DNA of 10,048 nt, taken from Paludibacteraceae bacterium (GTDB lineage Bacteria > Bacteroidota > Bacteroidia > Bacteroidales > Paludibacteraceae). The notes beneath the pieces are model-generated. The model was not told where the DNA came from. It did no database searches and saw nothing but the letters and a program-made list of their open reading frames with translations. This document shows positions 1 through 8,800 of the stretch, one piece after another (the first letter of the stretch is position 1; every line of letters starts with the position of its first letter). The stretch covers positions 1 to 10,048 of the forward strand of contig CANIXM010000037.1 of assembly GCA_947471245.1 (NCBI GenBank), written 5' to 3'. Both the position numbers and the translations under genes were made by a program.

Positions 1-650
1 AATCCATACTTCATTTTCTCTCCTGTATTATAAAAGAAGGAACCACCTGCCCAATTATTTTTATTGTTAAATACTTGTGCTGGAAGAACATATTTACTCT
101 TACCATATTTTACAGAATTACCATATTTATCAGTCTGGTATTTCAAGTAAGCTGAATAAATATCCTTTGAAATAGCAATGCTTTTGTATTCTTCAAATTT
201 ATTTTGTGGAGTGCCATTAGGAGACTTTAACCCCCAAGCTATGAAATCAGTTCCATCCCAGAGTGTTGCACCTCCTGTAGGGTCTGCGCCCCCTGACAAT
301 ACATCTATTACAGCCGCTCTAGCCCTTTGAGCATCTCCAGAATTATTTGATGTTGACAAGGCTGATTTATCACCTACAGATGAATATGATGACATTAACT
401 TCTGATATAATGATTTGCTACCTTTTGCGTTATTGGCTGTATGAGCAATCCATAAATCTTCATTTGAATCTGTACTATGAGATTCTTGTCTTACAACATT
501 TGAACTTTTTTGAAATTCAGTGTGAGTTACTGATAATTGATTCGCATTATTGAACGTACCATCTTGATTAATTCCATCAGCAGTAAAAACCTTGTTGTCT
601 TTTTGTCCATCTGCGCCCAACCATGACCCACTTTTCGTATAGAAATCTGC
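1..650 (-). other. Variable tip 2 in the orphan cassette: second SleB-like hydrolase candidate (partial)
   Basis: About 216 residues after DPDGM before the window ends. After the shared ADFYTKSGSWLGAD the sequence is unlike tip 1 except for two motifs in the same order: QESHSTDSNEDLWIAH (glutamates at 483-485 and 459-461) and SGGADPTGGATLWDGTDF (about 239-292). The DPTGGA string is the same as in SleB-type cell-wall hydrolases. Near the cut end are KYVLPAQVF and NNWAGGSFFY. The two tips therefore look like diverged versions of one predicted peptidoglycan hydrolase fold. Activity is inferred, and the C-terminus is not in the window. Confidence 0.5.
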
Positions 651-1421
651 CATACCATCTGGGTCTATTCTATTGACAGGATTTCCGTGGCAGAAGACGT
701 AACTGCCTACGTTGGGGGTTTCAAGCTGTCTGGGGTCGCGAGATAACCACACATTTCCATCAAAATACCTCTGACTATAATATGTCAGCCCAGTCTCCTC
801 ATCTCTTTCTTTACCATTAAACTTATAGGGTGAGTGCCAAGTGCTATATCGCTCATCTACAAAGGTTTCTCCATAAGGGATGTATTCTAGATGCTGTGCC
901 ACATCGCCATTGGCATCAGTGATGTAGTTGGCACGACCGAGTTGATCCGAGTGATAGAAATACTTGACGCTTGTGCTATCTTTGGAGGATTTATAAAATC
1001 CTGCACCGTTCTTGTCTGTGCCATTATAGGCAACTCCTAATGAATCATAACGGGCTTTCACGGTGGCTGTCAGCGCCTTGTACTTATCTGCATATTTCAG
1101 CGTACTGCCTGTGTAGGTAGCTTTGGTAGCCGTGGTAGGGTCTGCCATGGCACCTGCATCGCAGAGCTTACTTACTATCCGCTGTGTACCTACGTAGATA
1201 TGCTTACTCATCTGGTTACCGTTGTTAATGACGGTATAAGGATTTACGTATGCCGTAAAGTTGGTCGTGCCAGTACTTGCTCCGCTGAGGGTACCGTTTA
1301 CAGCCATGGAGAGTGCATCGCCACTTTGCTTTACGGTTCGCTCGCCAGAGGCGTCGTACCAGTAGGTACTCACGTAGCCGTTGTCATTCACACCCAGTAG
1401 ATGGTTTTCTTCGTCCCATAG
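1..1421 (-). CDS. Orphan Rhs core plus tip cassette lacking an N-terminus (continues past left edge)
   Basis: The frame is open without a stop from 1502 down to the left edge. Similarity to the full-length Rhs gene starts abruptly at LWDEENHLL (1421) and runs through YWYDASGERTVKQSGD, YFYHSDQLGRANYITD, FNGKERDEETGLTYYSQRYF and NPVNRIDPDGM, followed by a different tip. Codons 1422-1502 hold no ATG, GTG or TTG. The first usable starts are internal GTG codons (1389-1391, 1371-1373) and an ATG (1305-1307), so it is either a silent donor cassette or a short tip fragment; it lacks the shell and FG-GAP parts and could not be delivered by itself. Compared with the full-length gene, the core lacks a few residues after RYFD (no DPKT). 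The frame is the same as that of the upstream Rhs gene. Its own immunity gene would be expected beyond the left edge. I list it as coding because the frame is intact, but it may behave as a pseudogene. Confidence 0.85.
613..740 (-). repeat. Direct repeat copy 2 at the core/tip junction (orphan cassette)
   Basis: Partner of 2815-2942 at an offset of 2,202 bp, which is a multiple of three. The flanking core (about 743-1418 against 2945-3641) is clearly homologous but much less similar, and the tip beyond the repeat is unrelated at the DNA level. Confidence 0.9.
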
Positions 1422-1464
1422 AAGCCCCCTCCGACTCCCCCCGTGGGGGAGAGAAAGACCCCCA
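1421..1464. repeat. GC-rich palindromic element between the immunity gene and the orphan Rhs tip
   Basis: A C/G-tract block in an otherwise AT-rich spacer. Its centre CTCCCCCCGTGGGGGAG (1435-1451) has 7-bp perfect arms around a 3-nt loop, flanked by GCCCCCTCC on one side and GACCCCC on the other. It begins exactly where similarity of the orphan Rhs core to the full-length gene ends. The form resembles dispersed C/G-tract repeats common between Bacteroidota genes. It lacks a T-run on either strand, so a rho-independent terminator is unlikely. The rest of the spacer (about 1465-1552) shows no promoter or terminator that I can support. Confidence 0.6.
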
Positions 1465-1552
1465 TCTATCTTTTCCTTTCTAGTCCTAAATAATTTCTGT
1501 GATTACTAGCACTTTAAACTCCATCGCCAAATCTGATACATGATCCCCATTA

Positions 1553-2137
1553 TCACCTACACTCCATATTAATTTGAGAGATCCAATTTGAAAGTATTTT
1601 CTTTTTCGCTATGCCAACAAGATTTCCTTTCATTAATGTGTAGCATGTTTCAGTTTCACTGTGCAGTGGTATAATTGAAATATAGTTATACTCATAACTT
1701 TTCTCATGTACTAGATTTACATATGACACGTCATACCGTTCTACGTAAGCAATCCTAAATTCATATGAATTCGATGGCAGGTGAACATGCTCACTTTTAA
1801 GATTATAGAGTGTTGAGCCTATAATTGTTGTTTGAGGAAATTTATCTTTTTTTTGTATTACTTTTGATAGAGTACTCTTAATCTCAAAAGATAGAGAATC
1901 CTCACTAACTTTGATACAACTATTTAAAAGACCTATTTCATCATTTTTACTACTCCCCACTTCTTGTAGAACACTTATAGTGTCTTTTAACCACGCTTTA
2001 AACATCAATTCTTTTTTATGTAAGCTTAGAGAATCAAGATTTGAATCTTGATTCTCTACTTGTTTTGTTTTATTTTCGGCATTAATAACTATAACAAAAA
2101 CAAACAAAAGAAAAAATAGAAAATCCCTGTATCTCAT
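1553..2137 (-). CDS. Exported hypothetical protein, candidate immunity protein for the adjacent Rhs tip
   Basis: A 194-residue protein of no family I recognise. The N-terminus MRYRDFLFFLLFVFVIVINA has a basic start, a strongly hydrophobic segment (about 6-18) and an A at 20 that could be a signal peptidase I site before ENKTKQ; there is no lipobox cysteine. The mature part is charged and rich in Ser/Lys/Glu, with three cysteines (in SCIKVSE, TCYTLMK and the terminal MECR). The ATG lies one base after the TAA stop of the Rhs gene, with no Shine-Dalgarno sequence in the A-rich lead, so it is probably translationally coupled to it. Position directly behind an Rhs tip is where cognate immunity genes are found, and export to the periplasm fits a toxin that attacks peptidoglycan. 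The immunity role is an inference from context; the gene itself is well supported. Confidence 0.75.
   Translation of the reverse strand: MRYRDFLFFLLFVFVIVINAENKTKQVENQDSNLDSLSLHKKELMFKAWLKDTISVLQEVGSSKNDEIGLLNSCIKVSEDSLSFEIKSTLSKVIQKKDKFPQTTIIGSTLYNLKSEHVHLPSNSYEFRIAYVERYDVSYVNLVHEKSYEYNYISIIPLHSETETCYTLMKGNLVGIAKKKILSNWISQINMECR
2027..2058. repeat. 14-bp perfect inverted repeat inside the immunity gene
   Basis: The arms TAGAGAATCAAGAT (2027-2040) and ATCTTGATTCTCTA (2045-2058) are exact reverse complements separated by TTGA. The repeat lies within codons 27-37 of the exported protein, just after its signal peptide, and would form a strong hairpin in the mRNA. It is not followed by a T-run, so it is not a standard terminator. 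The role is unknown. Confidence 0.85.
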
Positions 2138-2138
2138 A

Positions 2139-2852
2139 TTATTTGAATTTTATTTGACTTTGCTTCCTTTCGCCTCTAGGACCTTGAACTTTCTGATATA
2201 AAGAATTGCCAATAATTGATGTTGCTCTATCTTGAAAAGATTTTGACGAGAACTTCCAAGAGCTTGAATTAACCGTTCCATCTCCAAACTTTTTTTCATA
2301 GGATTTCAATAACGAGCGAGAATCTTCACTCCATGTATATCCTCTATGTGCATTGCCACCTCTAAATTTTCGGACTAAATCTTTGCCATCCCATCCTGTT
2401 GCTCCATTTGTCATATCAGTATAACCACTTAATCCCGAACTATAACCTACAGCATTTATAGCAGCCCCAAGCCCAAATTTATCATTCTGTTCAGTTTTTG
2501 ATCTATTTGTAAAATCTGTGTAATTTGACTGGGTTGCACCCTGTGCATAAGTGTTATCAAAGAAAACAATATCTTCCAATGTTTTCAAATCCTTATTGGA
2601 ACCACCATTGGAGACATAGTTCATTGTTGTATTGCCAATTGCATAAGACTCATCTTTATTTCCAGATGATTCTTTATCAATCACTGCTGCAAATGCAATA
2701 AGCGTTGAATTTGATATCGGTAGCTTTTGACTATCATTTGCTCCTGTAACGACTCCATCTTTATCTTTCGTGACCCCACTTGCTGTGTATGCTAGGTTGT
2801 CTGAATTTTTATCAGCGCCCAACCATGAACCACTTTTCGTATAGAAATCTGC
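2139..2852 (-). other. Variable C-terminal tip 1: predicted SleB-like cell-wall hydrolase toxin domain
   Basis: Residues 2374-2610, directly after DPDGM. The first 15 residues (ADFYTKSGSWLGAD) are shared with the orphan tip; the rest diverges. A two-glutamate motif ESSGNKDESYAIG (E2434 and E2441) and a later DMTNGATGWDGKD motif (D2519-D2531) follow one another in the order seen in SleB/CwlJ cell-wall hydrolases, where EARGEPxEG is followed about 80 residues later by DPTGGA. The spacing here is about 80 residues. Composition falls back to AT-rich. I infer a peptidoglycan-degrading effector. Another lysozyme-like or lytic transglycosylase fold is possible, and the match is by eye only. Confidence 0.5.
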
Positions 2853-5800
2853 CATACCATCAGGGTCTATTCTATTCACAGGATTGCCGTGGCAGAAGAC
2901 GTAACTGCCTACGTTCGGGGTTTCAAGCTGTCTGGGGTCGCGACCGTACCACACATTTGTCTTAGGGTCGTAATAGCGTGCTCCGAAATAAGACAGCCCC
3001 GTTTCTTCGTCTTGCTCCTTTCCATTAAAGGCGAAAGGCGTATGCCAATTCTTGAAGCGTTCGTCCACGAATACTTCACCCGAGGCAATAAATTCTAGAT
3101 GTTGTGAAACATCACCATTAGAATCCGTAATATAATTCGCACTACCCAAATGGTCACTATGATAGAAATACTGCTGAGGTGTACTGATTTTTGCGGATGT
3201 TGCTGTTATCAGATTAGCACTGCTCTGTGGCGTACCATTATATGCCACTCCTAGTGAATCATACCTTGCTTTGACTGTTGCAGTCAGTGTATTGTACTTT
3301 GTGGCAAAGTTAAGTGTATTTCCTGTATAAGTGGCTTTAGTCACTTTGGCATCTGTAGGATTTACAGCGAATATATCCGAACTAGCCAGCTTGCTCATTA
3401 CCCGCTGACTACCCACATATACATGTTTGGTATATAGTCCGCCATTGTTCACTACCAGATAGGGGCTGATGTAGGCCGTAAAATTGGTAGTGCCAGTAGT
3501 GCCTCCAGCCACAGACCCGTTGACAGCCATGGATAGAATGTCACCACTTTGCTTGACCGTTCGCTCGCCTGCACCATCATACCAGTAAGTACTCACATAG
3601 CCGTTGTCCGATAGCGCAAGCAAGTGGTTTTCTTCGTCCCATAACATACGGCGGTTCACATTGCCAGCGGCATCGGTGCCTGTAGTATTGTAAGTCAGCA
3701 TATTGCCATTTGAATCGTAGGTATAGGTTTTGGTGCTAGTCACCATGGTGTGCGTCGGAGGAGGTGTGGACCACTCTTGCGTATCACGGTAACTTGTGTT
3801 TACAATATTAGCAATTTGTTGGTGATTTCCAGCCATAGCGTATGTTAAATCGTATCCCGAATAGATAGTTCCCTCGCCCTGCATGCCTGTTTGTGATACG
3901 TTCAGGGTTTTGTGGCTAGGGTTATACAGCTGGTCGTACTGCATGGACATGGAATAAACTGCACCTTTTTTGTTCATATCGCCATAGGTACCACTTGCCG
4001 TTGTGAGGCGGTAGAGGTCGTCATAGCCATAGGTATGATTCAGCTTGGTGCCTGTGATGGTTTTGATGTTATTCACTTTGTCGTAGGCATATACATTGTT
4101 TATCAAGTATTGTTTATTGGCTATGACATTGAGTGAGCTAAGGTTGCGAGTAAGCGGGTCGTATGTGTAGGTTGTCAAAGCTCCGTTGCCATAGGTCATG
4201 GAGGTGCGTTGCTCGAACTTGTCATACTGCACATCGGTGAGGTATGGGCTTGCTCCAATGATGCTGGTGAGCTGTCCGCCTGTGTTGTAGCCATAGGTGA
4301 GCTTCTCGCCATCGGGGTAAGTCATGGACATAAGTCTATCCCAGCTGTCATACTTCCACTTGGTGGTATAGGTGGCAGTGGCTTGATTGGGTATCACCAG
4401 TGTGCGGATGTTTTCCTCCAGCTCACCCATGCGACCGTACTTGAACTCCTGTGTACCGCTACCGTCTTCTTGATACGCCAGACGTCCCTTGCGGTTAAAA
4501 CCAGATGCATCTGTAGAAGCTCCGAATACGTACTTCACATTGTTCTCTGGGTGGCGCGGATAGGTGATGGTCTCTAAGCGGTTGAAGTTATAACCGTAGA
4601 GAATCGAATCCTTGTTGGCAGTAACCTTGGATACCATGTTGCCCGTCTTGTCGTAATGATAACGGGTGGTGCCTGAGGCTGGGTGGGTGACTTCTGTCTG
4701 ATGCCCCACGGAGTCATAAGTATAAGTGGTAAATTGTCCAGCTGGGTCGGTGACTTTTTTCAACTGCCCGATGTCGTCATACTCAAAAGCGGTAACTAAT
4801 TTATTTTTCTTTTTGTTATAATACTGTACATTATTAATTAATTTACCCCCAACACTTTGAGTCGTTTCCGTAATATTCCCCAATGCATCTGTTGTAGTTT
4901 TAATTATCAGCCCAATGGCATTAACCATGTATTCATTTTCTGTTTTTGAATTATTTGGCAGTTCTATTAAAGTTAAACGATTATTAATATCATAGGCATA
5001 TTTAGTAATGTCATTAGTTGCAAACACCTCCTGTAACTTATACTTGTCTGACGTATTACACGTAATTGGATAATGAGATTCAACAACTCTACCCCAAGAG
5101 TCCATTTTCTCTAATCCACTTACAATAGCCATATTGACACCATCTACTGAAGCATCCTTTTTTGATTGAACAATTCTTCCAAATCCATCACAAAAACTTA
5201 CCGTTTCAATATCTGTGTCTACAACTGGATGAGTTACATCAATATGTTTGGTGACAGCATAAGCTGGATATGTCTTTCCATCACTATCAATTGTTCTTGC
5301 ATAATAGTCAAACTTAATTGTATACGGTTTCCCTTCTGCAATCTCTTTGGGTGCTGTAATTATCGATGGACGACCTATTTTATCTAAAATAGTACTTTTA
5401 ACATTCCCATTTATATCTATAATGGTGCCTGCTACACCATATTTATAATTGTAGTTCATAAATGTACTTTTATAACCATGCTTATCCGTGATTTGATAGG
5501 GATACATTTGGTATTTAGAGTCATAGCTATAATAATACGCCATACCTGACTGGAGCTCCTTTTTAATCAAATTACCGTAAATATCATAATTTAAATTTGT
5601 TTCAGAAGAATCAGATGGAGATCTAAAGGTTGTAAGTTTAGAAATACAAGTAGGATTATATACATCTTTATAGTAAGCTCTAATTCTTCTGTAAGTAATT
5701 GGGTTGGTACCAGCATTATTTCTAACAATCAATTCGGATGGCAAACTCAATCCTTTACCAAAGCATGGATTGTTATAATACTTGTAAGTTACTTCATAGT

Positions 5801-8800
5801 TGGCAGCTAGCATACTAGCTTCCTGATATCTAAATTTCTTTATTTCTCCGTAGCCCAATGGTTCATCTGTGGCATTTGTATAATAATCGTAGGCAGCTGT
5901 GCTAGTTTTCTCACCATTAAGATAATTCTCTTCAGCTAAAATAGGATTGTAACTGCTATATGAGCCAATAAATCCTGTACCTGGTCTTAATGATCTAAAT
6001 TTATATTTCTTGCTTCCAAACTTCAGATTAGTGAGATAATAACAATACTTATTTATTGTTTTGGCTTGTGCGGTATTCGAAGCATCTTTAACTTCAACAC
6101 TCTCCAAAAGTCCTTTTAAATAAATATTATCCATGTTGAAATGCTTCTCAGTTGTACGATACACACTATTATTTTCGGACATTTCTTTTATTGCAATATC
6201 CTTAAACCCTAAGAATGTCCTTTCGCATCTATCATATTTGCCATTCGAATAATCATACGCATTTTTAATTGAGGGTCCATCAAAATTTATTCCATCGTCT
6301 ATAGTCAAACTACTCATTACCCATTTACCACATGGATGCTCAGATGTGGGTTTACTTCTTTCATAATCAAGAGTAAACTTTCCTCCCAGTGAATTCTCCA
6401 CAGAAACAAGTTTACCTGTTCTTCCAATTGTAGACCTTCGAACATTTAAAGTGGTATTTGTAGAGCCAGCTTCCAACAAATCCGTATAACCATCCCCATC
6501 TACGTCGCGCATTTCGAAAGTTGGTTTAGAACTAGTCGTCGATGCATATGCGCCAACAGTAGTTGAAAATTTAACAGCAAATAAAATAAAGTTGAATGTT
6601 CCTGCGGCATTTAGACTTTGTGAAGTGGATATATTTTCACTAATTTTTGAAGTATTCCACTTTATTATAGGTGCGAATCCATTTCCTACATTTAATGATA
6701 CATTTATATAATTTTGGATCTCTCCTATTTTAAGACCTTTTCCTCCAACATCTGTAATATTCTGGAGCCATACTTTATCAAGAAGTCCATCACCATTTAC
6801 GTCCACAAGTGTATATGCTACTTGAGATGTAGTACTTGACACACCAAATCCAGCTTGGAAACTACCACGCCACAAATTCACTCCTAAACCAATGCTTCCA
6901 GTCACACTAGTTCCTCCTTGAATACGATCCATATCCCAATCCATCTTATCCGAGAAGCTATATCCAAGGTTTAGTTGTACTATTACATTATTGTTAAAAA
7001 TGAAATTGTTCTCTGTAAACACCTTATCAGGTAGCCCATCGCCATTTACATCCATATATGTTGCACCTAAATCATCAAAGTTTAATGAACCATTCAAACT
7101 AGGGGCAATTGATGTATTTGATTGTGATATTTTAGATGAGGTCTCTGTTCTTTGAGCATTATTTGAACTTTGATTAGTCGGTGTTGATGAAGTTGAGTTA
7201 TTTGAGTTAGCTGACGCACTTCCAGATGAAGTAGTAGGAGAAGTAGCATGTATAGCCATTCCACCTCCTATACCTGCATTTATACTACTGCAATTGGTTT
7301 TATTAACAAAATCAACATTACACACATCATCATCCACCCATCCTCGAGCATTTGAATACTCAATACGACGAACCGGATTTTTAGTTGTATTATCGTTTCT
7401 AATTACATCAGGTATCCCATCACCGTTCATATCAATATAATTCATCAGAGTTTCACTTCCACCTGTACTTGCACTCATGCCTGCACTTGCTTTCAAACCT
7501 GGTATATTGATTGGTAAGGTTGCATTTCCAAAGGTGCAAGTACTGGTACTATGTATCTCTAATATTGGAGCATTGCTTATAATGTCAAAATTAGACTCTT
7601 GCTTATTTGCTGCAATTGATTTCATTGGACCATCATCACTCATTCGCTTTACTCTATTGATAGAGCTTGGAGACGCCCAGTCCACCGCAGATATCATTGC
7701 CCCAGTATTCAACCTATTAGTAGCTACTGTATCTCCTTTAATAATTAAATTTTCATTGAGTCCACGCCAATAGGTCTTTGTTTCTAAATCTGGAACTAGA
7801 GGAAAGAAATTAAGCTTTCTGAAACTAACCTCTGAAGTGTCTTTAGGTACTGTTCTAGGGAAACTTAGTTTGGTTTGATCTATTGGTTTTGAATATAATC
7901 CACCAGCGGTATTATATTCAAATTGTCCCCACCCTCTCCACATTGGGCCAAAATCATTAATCGTTGGTTGAGACAACACGTTGAAACGAGTGTTTCCATT
8001 AACTATCACTCCTAATGTATTTAAATAAATTATTGCTAGTGATCTCGACAAGTTACTTTTCTCGTTATAATTATAACAAGTAACTTTATATTTGATAAAT
8101 TCTAGATCTTTATTCAACATCTTACTTTTGCCAAACAAGTCATACAATTCTATATAAACCAACGAGTTAGGAACTACTTCAAATTCACAAATTTCAGGTT
8201 TTGACAGGTCTATATATTTTTTTTGGATGGAATTACCAATCTTCGCAACTAATAGATAATTACCCTTGTCTAAAGTTGATGAAGGTAAGATTAGAAGTCT
8301 GTTGCCATTAGCTTTAAAATTACTTACCCCTTCTTGAACTATATTAGAGAAAATACAGTATTTAACTCCGGCTCCATGTATGGTATCTACACCTTGTTTT
8401 GTGGGATAATGAATTTTTGGAGTCCATTTTATATTCTCCCATCTTACATTGCTTGTAGAACTAATTTCAAACCGGAAATCTTTAACTTGATACACACTAT
8501 TGTCAATTTCAAATTCTAATTCTTCATCAATAACATCATCTTTTGAAATAGTTTTTGTAAACACTTCCTGCCTCGAAACAAAATTTGGATTGACGTGAGG
8601 CACGGTATCAATAACACCTGGTTCAGTGTTTGGCGCCAACAACGAGTCATTTGATAAATATACGTGTAGTGTAATATCGTCAGTTGTGTTAGGTTTATAT
8701 AAGTGTCCACTTATTTTTACTTTTGGTATTATTGTATCTATTCTGTTAATCCCATATTTAGTAACTATTCTACCCTCAGATGGTGTATATATATTGTCTG

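Noticed and set aside
1435..1451. Rho-independent terminator for the Rhs-immunity pair
   Set aside because: The stem is GC-rich but short (7 bp) and neither strand has a T-run after it.
2815..2942. Direct repeats as ends of an insertion sequence or att sites
   Set aside because: They are coding parts of homologous Rhs cores, with no transposase or integrase in the interval; homology explains them.
4209..4577. 122-codon open frame on the plus strand
   Set aside because: It lies antisense to well-conserved YD repeats, in the GC-rich part where stop codons are rarer, and shows no recognisable motif. It is a shadow of the Rhs gene, as are the other plus-strand frames at 347-553, 1200-1400, 2780-3098, 3912-4136, 5166-5387, 7477-7773, 8334-8519, 8626-8910, 9247-9456 and 9721-9933.
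3700..5600. Repeated Y-D codon units as a DNA tandem-repeat or CRISPR array
   Set aside because: Units vary in length and sequence at the DNA level and match the degenerate YD protein repeat; there are no constant repeats with unique spacers.
8516..8710. 64-codon minus-strand frame
   Set aside because: It overlaps the Rhs frame out of phase and has no independent motif or spacing signal.
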